From contig CM022667.1 of NCBI GenBank assembly GCA_012295275.1, forward strand, positions 7,552,794 to 7,616,793: a stretch of DNA of 64,000 nucleotides, given 5' to 3'. A program made the translations under genes and the position numbers. Source of the stretch: Chrysomallon squamiferum. Lineage: Eukaryota > Mollusca > Gastropoda > Neomphalida > Peltospiridae. Below, piece after piece: positions 27,901 through 44,244 of the stretch. Each line of letters begins with the position of its first letter. The first letter of the stretch is position 1. The notes below the pieces were generated by a model that saw nothing but the letters and a program-made list of their open reading frames with translations, did not search any database and was not told the origin of the DNA.

Positions 27901-30392
27901 CTTTTTAACTTGCATCTGTATTAATGTGTGAATAATCTTTATGGATTTGTCACTTTGTACAATACATCTGGTATCTCACATTAACAATAATATCAGCCAA
28001 TCATAGCTTTCAAATCAAACCCCAAACAGCCAGTCACAGCTGGCAAATGAAAACATGAAACATCCAATCAGAGATTGCAAATACAACACCAAACAACCAA
28101 TCAAAACATGAAACATCCAATCAGAGATTGCAAATACAACACCAAACAACCAATCAAAACATGAAACATCCAATCGGATTTGTGTTTGATGAAAGAGAAC
28201 ACTGATAATTAAGCTGTTATTACAAATATTCTTTCAAAAGTCCAGATTATTGATTTCATCTTGACTGACCCAGTTCAGTCAGTCAGCCTTTTTGGTCTTA
28301 ATAATTTTATTTTTCATTTTTCACCTTTATACAACAAAATCATTGTTTGTTTCAGATTAACAGAAAAAATAATAAATAAATAAATAAATAAAATACAGAA
28401 ATCATCTTTTATCCGTATCATTTTTCTTTTCTTTTCTCTACTTCACAATTTTTTTTATATCTAAAGTTAAATTATGTTAAAATTTATACAACATACACGT
28501 TTTTTTTTAAATTACAGATTTAGCATGTATGGGTTTTTATATTTATGTGTGTACAAGACTAACACATAATTAATCACTCACCTTACACAGTCTCAGGTAG
28601 GAAGGTCTGAAGTTGTGAGACCACTCAGACAAGCAGTGAGCTTCGTCAATACACACAAACGGAATTGGGGGTAACTTGTCAGGTGGGGGGAAGGAAGCAC
28701 TCATCATCCCCCCTCCTCCCACTACAGCCTCGGGGGAAACAAGCAGGAAGTGGACTGTCCCATCATTCAGTGCTGCAAAGACACCCTCTCTCTGAGACTT
28801 GGTCATGTTGGAATGTAGACACACACCTCGGATACCAGGGGGGAGTCCAGTTACCTGTCACAATTAAACAAATTTTAAAGATTTAAAATAAGTCACAGTT
28901 AAACAAGTTTTAAATATTTAAAATAAGTTACAATTAAACAAGTTTTAAATATTTAAAATCAGTCACAGTTAAACAAGTTTTAAATATTTAAAATCAGTCA
29001 CAGTTAAACAAGTTTTAAATATTTAAAATCAGTCAAATTAAACAAGTTTTAAATATTTAAAATCAGAATGACAAAATTAAAGCTTTTGAATTATCACAGA
29101 GTTGTTAAAATGGACTGATGGATGGATGTGTTTATGTACTGGTCAGTGTTTTTTGTTAAAATACAGCTGGAGAAAGATAATTAATTTTAAAAATTAGCTT
29201 TAATAATAATTAAAACAATAATACAAAATAACTATATAAAAATACTGGATATACACATAAATTCAAGAAATTATTTAAATATGTCAAAATAAAAAAACAA
29301 TCATTTATTTTAACATAAACATTCAAGAAGTATAATAATTATTTAAGTAACTTTTTTTCATAATAAAATAGAATGTTTAGATATAAAGCCTACCTGATCT
29401 TCCATCAAGGACACAAGAGGGGAGACAACTATTGTCAAACACTTTGATCTTTTCCCATACAGATATGCAGGTAACTGATAACAAAGACTTTTACCACCCC
29501 CAGTAGACAACACAACCAGCGTGGAGAGACCTGAAACAACAAAATTTAGTACAAAACAAATAATTATTTAAAAACCAAACACACACACACAAAAAAAAGT
29601 AACAAAATTAAAATTTTAAAATGAAACAAAGAAAATATATTCAAAATAATATCAAAGAATAAAATTAAAATTAAAAAACAAAACAAAAATAACATTTAAT
29701 TAAAAATATTAATGTGTAGTAAATATGAAACAAAAATGTAGTACAAAATAAAACTTTATTAAATTAAATTAGAAAATGGTAAAACAAAATATACACGAAA
29801 ATTAAAACATATTTTAAAAAAAGCAACAAAACAAAGTACATTTTAAAAAAATAGAAGGAAATAAATTAAATATATGATAAAATAAAAAATATGATTTAAT
29901 TTAACTAAATATAATAAAAATAAAATTGCAAATATAACAAAATGACATTATATCTATACAATTCTGCAAAAACATAAAAAGAAAAAGTTTAAAAATTAAA
30001 ATGAACAAAATACTGTTTAAGACAAAAATAAAATTAAAAGCAAACAAAGAAGAAGCTAGTAAATATTAGTGCTTTGTGTTATAAAATTAAGTAATTAAAA
30101 GAACACGAAATAGTTTAAAACAAAAAGAAAATTAAAAGAAAAAAAAGAGGCTAGTGAATATTACAGCTTTGTGTTATAAGTTTAAAAATTAAAATAACTT
30201 GAAATTCTGTTTAAGACAAAAATAAAATTAAAAGCAAACAAAGAAGAGGCTAGTGGATAGTAGTGCTTTGTGTTATAAGTTTAAAAATGAGACACTCACC
30301 AGCCAGAATACGTCTCACTGTCTGTTCTTGGCCTGGTCGAAAGTCATCAAAACCAAACATCTTCAGACCCTCGTAGACTTCTGACACATTTT
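24952..30392 (-). CDS. RECQL4: RECQL4 exons 10-15: RecQ helicase core
   Basis: Exon 10 has the motif 0 stretch [12 protein letters not shown]. Exon 11 has Walker A as STGGGKS (K743). Exon 12 has DEAH (D845-H848) with the aromatic-rich loop [12 protein letters not shown]. Exon 13 has GLTATAT. Exon 14 has [11 protein letters not shown]. Exon 15 has [12 protein letters not shown] and [10 protein letters not shown] (motif VI, about 1052-1061). All catalytic motifs look intact. Human RECQL4 has PTGAGKS for Walker A; S-T-G-G-G here is a conservative change. Introns between these exons are 0.3-2.5 kb and repeat-rich. Confidence 0.95.
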
Positions 30393-33300
30393 CTGAAAAT
30401 ACACACTATTTAGTTTTATCACTTTTAAAACAAAACCAGTTTTAAGAATGAAAAATATCTAACAATCAATGTTTTTCCTGTGATGTGATGGTAAACATTT
30501 TTTCATTTACTAAAGAAAACACATACACACAAAAATAATTATAATAATAAGTCTTTTTTCTTTTTCATTTTATGATTTCATTAAATAAATAAGTGTTAAT
30601 AATTAATAATAATAGTTTTCGAAAAATAAAAAATTATAATTTAAGTCTTTGACATATTCAGAAATAATCAAGTGCTTAAATTTACATTCTCCAGTTAAAA
30701 TACAATTCATAAAGTAACAGTGACAAATATTAACAATAATGATTAAAAAATTACTTTACAACATAAATAACTACAACAATAATAAAAAAATAAAAAATTG
30801 ATTTTGCAACAAAAATAATGAAAAAACACACACACAAAATCTCTTCATTATAATATAAATAGTAACCATAACAAAACAACAAATAAATGATACAACATAA
30901 ATAAAAACAATGACAAAACAATTTTTACTTTACAGGGACAAGACAGTACATACCTGGTATTTCACCTTGTGCTGTCAGAGATAAATATGGCGGTATGCTG
31001 GGAGGTGTTGTCACCTGTTCTCTGCGTGATCTCACTATAGACATCTCTACCTTCATCATCTCATCATCATCTACGTCCATAGCATCATCATCTGAAAAAT
31101 ATATATGATTTTTAGATAAATTTCTATATTTTTGGAAACTGACCATATGTAGAGTTCTTTTAGGATGGAACTGTATTTACTTTAAGAAATTATAGAAACA
31201 TTAAAAAATAAATACATAATAAAATATTAAAATTTATATGACTTAATGATAAAAAAAGAGAGTAAAATAACTAAAAATAATCTATAGAACAAAATTAACC
31301 CCCAAAAATAATAATATATATTATTACCCACAAAAAATTATAAAAAATGAAAAACACAAAATAAAATTTTAAAAACTTTAACAAATAAAAATATAAAAGA
31401 AAAATACAATCAGTCAAAGAAAATAAAGATTTAAAAAGTAAAATGACAATACAAGAAAAAGGTGATATCATTTAAAATAAACTTATAAACTACAATACTT
31501 TTAAAAAAAGAAAATAAATAAAAATTTCGTAAACAACTGTATCATTTCAAATTAAAAATAATAAACATTTAAATTAAAAAGTATAACATTTAAAATATAA
31601 ATGAATATAAAATTGTAAAAATAAATAATACATTACTAAAATAAAACAAAATGAGTAAAAAAGAAGTAAAATAACATTGATAAAAATAACAACAAAATAA
31701 ATAATTATAATAAATCCAAAATAAAAATAAAATAAATAAAATTAATTGAAAATATGACAGAGTGAAATAAATATATTTTATGAAAAAATTATGATATTAT
31801 AAAATTAACACAACGATTTCTTTCATTTTTCTAACATGTTTCTTGAATTATTAAGAGAAAAATAATAAGAGAACAAGAAAAGAAATGAAAAAAGTGATAT
31901 TAAAAACAAGAAACTATGTTCTGCTGGTAAAAAATTTAAATATAAAGATTAAAAGATAAATAATAAACCAAAAAAAAATGAAGTAATATTAACTGAAATA
32001 AAAATAAATTTGAAATTACTGTAAAAAAAATAATAAATAAATAAAATAAATTTAAAAATTTAAAATGCAAAACAATAAATACAAATTAAAATATAAACAA
32101 TAAAATTTAAAAAATAGAAAAGATTAGTTACAATAAAATAAGTTTACAAACAACAGAAAAAAAATAATGGTTATAAAAGTAGAAGAATAACAGTCAATTA
32201 AAATAAGTTTAAAAATTAAATTACAATTTAAAAAAATAAAATGAAAAAATATGTTAAAATAATGATAATAATAAATTAAAAAAAATTAAAACACTATTAT
32301 GTAACCAAATTATAGATATTAAAAAATCCTCATTTAATATAAACGCAGATATAAATAAAAGTTTTAAAAAATGAAATGAAAAAAATTAATTTAAATAAAT
32401 TAAAAAACTGAAATATCAGTTAAAAAAAATAATAATAAAGTAATAAAACTGGAAAACAAAAAATAAAATACCACCTAATAAAATAAAAATCAGTTAATAA
32501 AATATATATATAAGGAAATTTTAAAAATATTTATTAAAACAGAAATATGAATAAATGGAACAATAAAAACATATTAGGATCAAACTGAAAAATAAATTTT
32601 ATTTAAAAAAAAATAAATAAATAAAATAATAAAAGGTTTAATATATAAAATTATAAATTAACATATGAATTTAAATATAAATGAACTTTATTAAAATGAA
32701 ATAAAAAATAAAGTAATATAAGAATAAAAAATTTACAAAACCAGAAATAAATAAAAATTCAGTTCACTAAAGTGTAAATAAGAAAAAGTAAAATATATAT
32801 AAAAAAAAAAATTAGAATAAAATTTAGAAAAATAAAAATTACCATAAAACAATTATAAGATATTAAAAAAAAAATGATTTAAAAAGAAATAATGATAATA
32901 AAATAAAAATGAAATATAAAACAAACTTAAAAAATAATATTAAAAATTAAATTAAAAATAAAATAAATACCATTTAAACAAAAAATAAATATATTATTAA
33001 AACGTTACATAAAATAAGTAGTCATTTTAAGCACATTGAGAATAAAACTAAAGATGATGTAGTAAAATTAATACATTTGTTTCTTACATTTTTCTATGAC
33101 TGAAATATTTAAAAAACAAAGTGACATAAAAATGAATTAAAAACCTTTGTTATGTTTTGCTGGTTCAGTAATTCCTTGACTCATTCCTGCAGCCTCTAGA
33201 ATAGTTGGGAAGTTGTTTTCTTCAACAGGTTCTGACCTTTTGAAGCCTTTTCCTTTCTTTTCTAAATAAACAATAATTTTTATTTATTTACAAGTTTTAA

Positions 33301-36300
33301 TGTGCTACCTTAGAATCACATTAGTTCAAGCCAAATAATAATTTATCATGTAAAAAATGAATTTGTTACAAACAACTTTTTATTTTGTTTTAAACACTGA
33401 GTTTGATATTTGTTTTAACAAAACCTCAACACATTGATATCAAGATTGTGTGTATGTGTGTATGTGTGTGTGTGTATACACACAAATTTTAATGACTGAA
33501 ATTTGAATACTATTTTTAATATTTTTAATATTCACTTTTTTTTTTTCTTTTCTTTTTTCCATGCAGTTCTCTACAACAGAGCACTTTTATAAGCCAACAA
33601 CAGAGCAGTGATTGGAACAGAAAAAAACCATAATGGTCACATGAAGATAAAATGTTCATCAGAACTCAGTTCATGTGAAATTGAGCTTGAGTCTGAGAAA
33701 ATTCTTCTTTTTTTTTTTAAACTGATCTTCTAACTTGCTACAAGAAAACTATTTTCAGCCAGAACACTCAACTCTCTACACTTTATCTAATTTTAACTAC
33801 TAGAAACCTGTTCAGTGTATTGACCAATGGCCTATATCTACTTCTAACTAATACAAATTTACCTGGACAGTTTTTTGACCAGTGGCCTTCCTTATTACAC
33901 AGAAAACACTTGTCACCATAGCTTTTGCTGCGAGCCTTCATTTTCTCCTTCCACTGCTTCCTCTTGTACTGGGGACCCGACATATGTTGTCCTCCTTTTC
34001 TGACATATCTCTTTACTTTCATGTTCAATCTCACAAAATTATCTCCAGATTTTTTTGGTGCAGCTCTTTTACTAAAAAAAAGAAAAGAAAAGTAATCAAG
34101 ATACTAATGTATCAATAATTTTCTTTAACATTTTTCCTCACTCTTTGAAATACTGTAAGTAAAATGTTGTGAGAGCTGAGTATCTTGAATAAATATTCTT
34201 CCATTAATACAGTTTTGAGATATGTAACCCCACTATATGTATGTGTTTGTGTAACATACAAACATACATCTGTGTATACATATACCTTACATGCTTTTAT
34301 ATTCTACAACTATTTACATTGAATAAATGTTTGGCTACATGAAAAGTAGAAACTGATTAATTTTAAATATATGGTGTTAATATATTTCTGTGTAATGAGA
34401 GTTAGTGATGATAAAATGATGATAAAACATAACATCAACTGACCTTGGAGCAGACGTCACTGACCTTGACCTGTGACTTGTAATCGCAGTTTCAAGTTCA
34501 ACATCATCATTCTGAAAAACAGAAAAGAAAATTTATAATTTTATTATTTTTACAATTATTTAATTTGAAAATGTATGTTAATGTTTTAGTAACAGTATTT
34601 ATTTTTTAATTAACTGTTAAAAAAATGATTTTAAAATAATTTTGATATTAAATGATATTTTGATATATAAAGAAATTTTAAAATAGCTCTTGAAAAAGAC
34701 AAGTAATATTATTTAGAGAAAAAAGTAAAAAGTATTTAAATTGATGTTAAACTAATATTAGTAAAAGTAAAAATATATTTTTCACATCTACATAGTTCTT
34801 ACTTTATTATTAGAAAACACTAATGTTAAGTAATCATTTAAAAATGCCATTTGTTTGCACAACTACATAATATTATATTAACTTTAAAAATCAGTAATGT
34901 TTGAAAAAAATCAAATAAAATCATCTCCTGGATTTCAAAAAAAATTCAAACTTTTAGTTTATAACACGTCTACTCATGTTTACTTAATTCAGTATTACTT
35001 ACTTTGTTGGAATCTTTCTTTATTCGTTTACTGGCTGAAGCTGATTTCGCAGCAGGTTTTCTCTTTCGAGTTAACTGTTTTTTCTTCATTGCCTCCTTCT
35101 CATCTTCTGATTCACTCTCACCAATATTTGATTCACCACAATGCATGTCAGAAATCTCAGTTTTTAATTTTCTTTTAGACTCACATGTTCTGTTTTGAAT
35201 TTGTTCCAATTTATCACATGTACTACTTTCTCTACTGCTACTTTGTTTTTTGCCTATTAAAAGTGTTTCATTTTCATGTTTCTGCTTTGTCAGTCTTGTA
35301 GATCGTAGTTCAGGATTAGATTTATTGCCTGGAAACTGTGTTTTCTCTCTCTGAGCTGAACTATCAGTTAAGTCAGTTACATTTGTTTCTGCACAGAATT
35401 CAGAATTTTCCGCTTGGAAAGGCTCTTCGAGATGTAGGTCACTTTCAAATGACTCCTCTGATTTGAAAGGTCGACTAGTAAAATTAAAGTGAGGTTTTGA
35501 ACCTAGCTGAAACTGTTTTGGAATAAATACATCATCATTTGTAGACTCCAGTGTGTCACTGTGTTTTTGTTTTGACTTCCTGTCATATACTGATGATATC
35601 TTACAGGTAGATTTAAACACATCTTTGTTTTCTAGTGTTTGTTTTGACTTCCTATCAAATAGTGAGGATTTGTTATGTGTAGAATTAAATATATCTTCAT
35701 CATTATATTCCAGCATTTGTTTTGTTTTTATATCAAATGTTGATGATATGTTGAAGATGGATTTATCCTTAGATTCTTTATTTGAAATATCTAAGGAAGA
35801 TGGTGCATCAAAATCCTTTCTTTTGTCAGATAAATGTAATAGTTGTTGGGATTGGTTAGATTCAGACTTGGTGACAGTTGTAATATCAGTCACAATTGGC
35901 TGAAAGTCATCACAGTTATTAACATCACCTGAACAGATATTAAAATCACTACATTCTATTTTTGCTTTGTCACAACCTTCTTGTTCAGAGTTGGACCACT
36001 TCTGTCTTCTGCTTTTAAAATATCTAACCTAAAGAAAAAACAAACTCAACTTAATACTATGAATGTATTGCAGTGATCTCCCAGCATTTGTGAAAGGGAT
36101 GGAGGGAATGGGTGTAACTGGTGCTGCTTAAACAGGATGGTACAGGAAGTTTTCAGGGTACAAGTACTTTGAACAATGTTCAAACTACTTGGTTGTCAAA
36201 AATACTCCCATAAATAACTGCATCAAATGCATTAACTATTAACAAGTTTATTTTATTTACATGAATGCATTTATACACAATAATATACATAAACATATAT

Positions 36301-39300
36301 CTATATTATTTTGTAACCTCCTGTATATATTGTACATATTTACAGGTGTGAGTGTGTGTGTGTGTGTTGTGTGAAATTGCCATACAGTGTGATAATGAAT
36401 ATTTATGAAAATGTGACTTTAAGCAGGCGATGTACTGTTAATAATAATTATTTTTATACTGTGCAGATCAGCGTATAGTGGTTTTCAAATGAAAAAGATA
36501 ATATTTTTAAAAGTTATTTATGTACCTAGGATAACAAAATTACTGTATATTTGCATGTTAAAAATGTTGTAGTGATCAATGAAATCCATACACAATAATT
36601 TAGCCATGCAGTGTCTGCTACAGTGACCTTGATTACACAGACATCAAGAGTAGCAGCAAATTTCAGAAATCGGATTGTCTGCCTTCGAAATGCCAGAGGG
36701 GTTAATTTGTAAATATGACAGTCACCACTTGCATTACATCTATTTTGTTTAGGGACAAGACATGTGAACTGCTGACCCTAAAAGTGCAAAACAATGTCAT
36801 AACTGCCAGTCTAAATAAATGGGTGGCAGATACTGCTGCCATTGCAGTATGTAGCGAGATCTCTGTCATGGTTATTATATAGATTAGCATCAGTCACGCT
36901 CTAAAATAATTAAATTAATTAGTAAAGTAATTATTTTGCTTGCAAAACCAAAACTGGTACCGTATCAACACAATAATGACTTTAGGTATACTGTCAAAAT
37001 ACTGTTTTTATTCAGAATGTTTTCATTTATTAAAGTAACTAATTTATTTTAATGGATAAAATTCTCTAGTTGTAAGGTGGTGTGTCTTCTGTGATATGGT
37101 GATTAGAGAAATAAACAGATTTGTTAACTTATCTTGAGTGTTATATTTTGTGTATCACAACACAATAGAGATATGTACAGTTCAATATATCAGAAAATAT
37201 AATTTACCCCAATAAATTTGTTTGTAATGTTTCAATGTCCTTTTTCTAAACATGTTAATTTGCAAGACAAATTATTATAGTTGTAGTTTATGAAACGAAA
37301 AAGTTTTAAAACTTCAACCAGTAAATTAATGTTATAAAAATGGACTAACCATCTGTTAATTAAAAATTATATATATATATTTTTTTAACACAAAATTTAT
37401 TTTGATTAAACTTACTTTTCCAAACACTGAAAGTTTCTGTTCATTTTTAAACAGTTTTTGCCCCAGTTTGTCAAGGAGTGCTGAAGACGTGGCTTCTTTT
37501 TCTTTTCCACTTTTATCTGATTTCTTTGCTGTTTCTCTCTTGACAACTGGACCCCATATTTCCTCGGGTGTTAAATGAAATGACTGGGAATCTTCTTCAC
37601 TGTCATTCACACTGTTGATGTCCGATGATTCAGATTTGTCTTGTATAGGTGATAACTTGTTGCTACTGGTTGCTATGGCTGTGGACACATCTGACCAATT
37701 CCATGATTTTAAACTGTTTTCTTTATTAATGATTTCATCTTTATTTAAATGACAACTGCTTTTGCTTTTATCCTGGACATTAACACCCTGAAAAAGAGTT
37801 ATCTCTTTACAAAATAAAAATACAATGCAGCACTGCTTTATTTTTTTGTGTTTTTGTTTCATTATTTCTTTTATTTAATTAATTTATTTATTTTAAATAT
37901 TCTTTCATTAGAAGTATTTAATATTAATATATTAATATATTTAAAAAATTTAAAATTCTAAACCATTCTAAAAGTTCACATGATATTAGCATTCTGTTTT
38001 TAATTGGAAGACAAAAGAATAAACTAACAAATTATAGGATTTAATCTTTTATTACATTTAGAGAAAAAAGAAATATTCAACTTAAATTCTGTCACTGGCA
38101 GATATGACTGTTACAACAGAAATAATTCACCATTTAAAAACTGAACAGGAAAAAAAAAAATTATCACCAATTTAGAAAAGCTACATTATACTGAAGTAAT
38201 AAGTATGTTTAGAAAAAAAAAAATAAAACAAAAAACTGTTTTGATAAATTACTTACTAAGAACATGTTTTACAAACCTCTGTTGTTTTCTTGTGTTTCAG
38301 TTTGCTGTACTGTGCATATAGCTCTGAAATTTTTTAAATTAAATTGTATAAATTAAAATGAGAAGTATTACTGTGTAGTCTTCCAAATATTTCTAATTCC
38401 AGGAATAAAATTAACAGTTTCAAATATTCCTCATTGACTGAGTATACCTACTGTTCCAAAGACTGAGTTGCACAGATTCAATGACTGATTGGTATTTATT
38501 ACTATTATTATTCTTGTTTGTGAGTGTACAGACTAATTTGAACAGATCAGACTAAACATTTTATATGCATATATATAAATTAATAAATAAGACAAAGAAA
38601 AAAGAAAATATCTGAATTTTTAGTTTTTTTCCATTTAGCCTTCTCTAATATTTTAACAACAGTAATAACATAAAACATTAAGAAAGATTTATAAAAATAA
38701 AACAAAATAAAACATGACAGTAAATTTATTTAATTTACAGTGAAAACTAAAAGTAAATAAATAATTTATATTTAACCAAAACTATTCCTGATGAGTTTGT
38801 GAAAATTAAGAAAAAGAAAATACAATGGTACCTTGACTTACGAGTGCACTGACTTATGATTTTTCAGGCAGTCGCCAGGTTAATTTGGCTAGGCAGCACA
38901 CAAAGGCTAAAGGCTATAATAACTCCTGCTAAAGGCATTAATAATTTCATAGCTGCACATCTCTGTTCATGAAAAGATGGAGAAGCCCTAACCCTGTATA
39001 CTTTACAAAACCAAATTTATTTCTTTACTCTTTTGTTTTGTTTTTATACAATACTTGTCATATAAGTATACATTTTTCTTATTTAAAAACATGTTACAAA
39101 AACTTGGGGTGGTTTTTGTGGGGTTAATGGTATTTCAATTATTTTCAGTTGGGAAAACTGATTTTATAAGAGCAAATTCAGTTACAAGCTCGGCCATGGA
39201 ACGAATTAAACTTGTAAGTCAAGGTACCACTGCATATAAAATTACCTTTGATGTTCCCAGCTGCAGAATCAATGTCAGCCTTTACCAAAAAATAAAATTA

Positions 39301-39694
39301 AAAATTAAAATAAAATATATAAATATGATAATAATATCCTGCTCTATCATTAGTAGGTTTTTATTTTATTTCATTTTATTTTAATTATTTTAAATAGAGA
39401 CATAAATGTGTCAAAGTAAAAATTTAAAATATTCCTGTGTTACCAGGAAGTGCATACATCATTACATTATCTATTTATTTATTTTTATTTTTATTTTTTT
39501 ACCTGTTTCAGTTTCAAATATATATATATAAAATTTTAAGTTTAATAAAAAAATACTTTTGTGCAAAGTTTTAATTATTTATCTTCTTTTAAATTACAAT
39601 TTTTCTTTACCATATTTGGCTTTCTCGATTGTTCTGCATAAAATGCAGATTCCCATTTTTTCAGCTGTTTCTTCAAGTCCACTATTTCTGACAT
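24952..39694 (-). CDS. RECQL4: RECQL4-type ATP-dependent DNA helicase (3' end not found)
   Basis: A 3'-5' RecQ helicase whose Sld2-like N-terminus acts in replication initiation and whose core acts in nuclear DNA repair. Fifteen exons join in frame with consensus splice sites (minus strand, first to last): 39611-39694, 39246-39279, 38277-38323, 37416-37787, 35003-36028, 34444-34511, 33863-34071, 33145-33261, 30954-31091, 30300-30392, 29394-29530, 28582-28854, 25889-26071, 25520-25664, 24952-25244. Together they give about 1073 residues, through motif VI and CHVFLDPG. The last exon ends at a good donor (GGG then GTAAGT), so more exons are expected. Vertebrate RECQL4 has several hundred further residues, which I could not find. 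The start is the first ATG after an acceptor and gives the family's opening helix. Identity rests on the colinear Sld2-like start, zinc knuckle and RECQL4-style core. The true 3' limit is unknown. Confidence 0.93.
26984..27342. repeat. 42-bp minisatellite in RECQL4 intron
   Basis: Eight to nine near-identical 42-bp units (GACTATTTAAATACAATAAT then TCTCTGTACACTGAAAGAGT). Because 42 is a multiple of three, the minus strand stays open as a 14-residue repeat peptide. It has no splice context and is not a gene. Confidence 0.93.
27990..28175. repeat. CCAATCA-bearing tandem repeat in RECQL4 intron
   Basis: Blocks with CATCCAATCAGAGATTGCAA and AACAACCAATCAAAACATGA repeat two to three times. Each block carries two CCAAT cores. 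Confidence 0.8.
28858..29067. repeat. 35-bp tandem repeat in RECQL4 intron
   Basis: About six units of AGTCACAGTTAAACAAGTTT plus TAAATATTTAAAATC start right after the acceptor side of exon 12. Confidence 0.92.
31150..33140. repeat. A-rich low-complexity intron
   Basis: About 2 kb of almost pure AAAT/AAAAT-type sequence on the plus strand, T-rich in the RECQL4 transcript. It fills intron 8 and has no unit repeat and no gene. A similar shorter stretch lies at 29570-30290. Confidence 0.85.
33863..34071 (-). CDS. RECQL4: RECQL4 exon 7: basic segment and CCHC zinc knuckle
   Basis: It encodes [14 protein letters not shown], the conserved (N/Y)xVRLNMKxKxYVR segment of RECQL4, then a Lys/Arg-rich linker and a zinc knuckle C599-x2-C602-x4-H607-x4-C612. 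The first nucleotide completes a Ser codon from exon 6, and the exon ends one nucleotide into the next codon. The knuckle probably binds nucleic acid; human RECQL4 has a degenerate form, whereas all four ligands are present here. Confidence 0.9.
35003..37787 (-). CDS. RECQL4: RECQL4 exons 4-5: long disordered region
   Basis: Exon 4 (124 codons) carries an EIWGPVVKR segment and then [12 protein letters not shown], which resemble conserved short motifs of the RECQL4 N-terminal half. Exon 5 (342 codons, 35003-36028) is one open exon rich in Ser, Lys, Asp and Glu with no globular domain. It includes imperfect internal repeats around the phrases DRKSKQ and LE(Y/N). It ends in a basic [14 protein letters not shown] stretch that could be a nuclear localisation signal. 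The core motifs are family knowledge; the role of exon 5 is not evident. Confidence 0.8.
38277..39694 (-). CDS. RECQL4: RECQL4 exons 1-3: Sld2-like N-terminus
   Basis: Exon 1 (28 codons) starts [19 protein letters not shown], matching the short helix with a central Trp that opens RECQL4 proteins. Exon 2 is a 34-nt microexon ([11 protein letters not shown]). Exon 3 gives [13 protein letters not shown], matching the conserved LYxxYxxLK segment. Phases are 0, 1, 0 and join cleanly. In Sld2/RECQL4 proteins this region supports loading of replication factors. A MITE lies in intron 2, ending about 13 bases from the exon 2 donor. Confidence 0.88.
38823..39232. mobile_element. MITE with TGGTACCTTGACTTAC terminal inverted repeats
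   Basis: The left end CAATGGTACCTTGACTTACG and the reverse complement of the right end (CAGTGGTACCTTGACTTACA) match almost perfectly and bound ~410 bp with no transposase. The left flank is TA; the right flank reads CATA, so a TA target duplication is possible but not exact. The termini resemble Tc1/mariner-pogo type nonautonomous elements; this class call is inference. It sits in RECQL4 intron 2. Confidence 0.7.
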
Positions 39695-40240
39695 TTTCAG
39701 ACTTACCTGCAAAAATTGCAACATGATACATCTATATAAAAATTGAAACACAGTTTTAAAACATTTTAGTACTATGTCAGAAAGTGATTAAAAAGATGAA
39801 AAAATAATAATAATGTTAATATTGGGAATATTATTTGTGAACAGTACTTTTCAGCATTATAACTTGCACTATCACATCAATCCACATGCTACTTTTTACA
39901 TTTACAAGCTATATAGTTATCAAATGATGAAAGCGAGGCTAAAGATATTAGTGGTTTACTTAGTAACTAAACATAGTCTGTTATTAACAATGCAAACGCT
40001 ATGTTCTTAGAAAAATACTCTACCATTTAAATCTGAACTCTAAATTTACTTAATGTGTAAAAAGAAAACATTTTCATACCGTCTGTTTTTAATGACACGA
40101 TCTCTCTTATCAGTTAAACTTTACTTCCTCTTGACACCATTTCCCGCGTTTATTTGTAATAGCCAATGAACGTTTTCCTTAAAAAAAAAATAATAATAAT
40201 AATAAAAATATAATAAAAATAATTAAAATACCATATTGAT

Positions 40241-40244
40241 GGTA

Positions 40245-40280
<36 letters not shown>
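40241..40280. repeat. (ATT)n microsatellite
   Basis: Pure ATT units followed by a T run, in the RECQL4/GMPR intergenic region. Confidence 0.9.
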
Positions 40281-40364
40281 TTTTTTTTTTGTTATGAATG
40301 TGCGTGTATGTGTTAAATATAGAAAATAATTTAAGACAATCGCAAATAGTAAATGTTCTGAAAC

Positions 40365-40371
<7 letters not shown>

Positions 40372-40452
<81 letters not shown>
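40372..40452. repeat. (CA)n microsatellite
   Basis: About 80 bases of CA with one CTCACA interruption, between the divergent genes. Confidence 0.95.
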
Positions 40453-40456
<4 letters not shown>

Positions 40457-40836
40457 GAATCACACATTCGCAACCCACCCTCACGTTAAACATTATCCGC
40501 CCCTCTTCTATATCTCTCGGCATTTAATTTTGAACTTTTATTAATGTCTTTATTGCAAACGATTGTATTATGCATAATTAATTCACGTACGCTACATTCT
40601 GTTCACGCAGAAAGGTAATATGACCAACATATCGCTAACATTATTGGATTACATAGACTATTTTATTATGCAGCTTATAACCTATTTATGCTTGGTTCCA
40701 AATATAGTGTTGGCACGCTAGAGAGGATTATTTCCCTTGAATAATCTTTGCTGGCGAAAAATCAAATTGGGACGACTGTGCGCGAATTCTAGTTATTTTC
40801 TTTCTTTTTACGTTTCTTTTCACTTCAACAGTTAAA

Positions 40837-44222
<3,386 letters not shown>

Positions 44223-44238
44223 AACCGGCTGATTTATT

Positions 44239-44244
44239 AATAAA
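44239..44244 (+). terminator. AATAAA polyadenylation signal for GMPR
   Basis: AATAAA 17 bases after the stop would give a very short 3'UTR. Other AATAAA motifs occur further downstream, so the site used is uncertain. Confidence 0.4.

Larger units (their letters stand above)
39695..40836. promoter_or_regulatory. Head-to-head intergenic region between RECQL4 and GMPR
   Basis: The start codons of the divergent genes are about 1.1 kb apart, so both promoters must lie here or in first introns. The DNA near 40740-40800 is richer in CG than its surroundings. Both start codons closely follow acceptor-like sequences (TTTTGCAG before RECQL4; a pyrimidine tract and CAACAG before GMPR), so short 5'UTR exons are likely. 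An ATT run and a long CA run lie in the middle. No TATA box stands out. Confidence 0.5.
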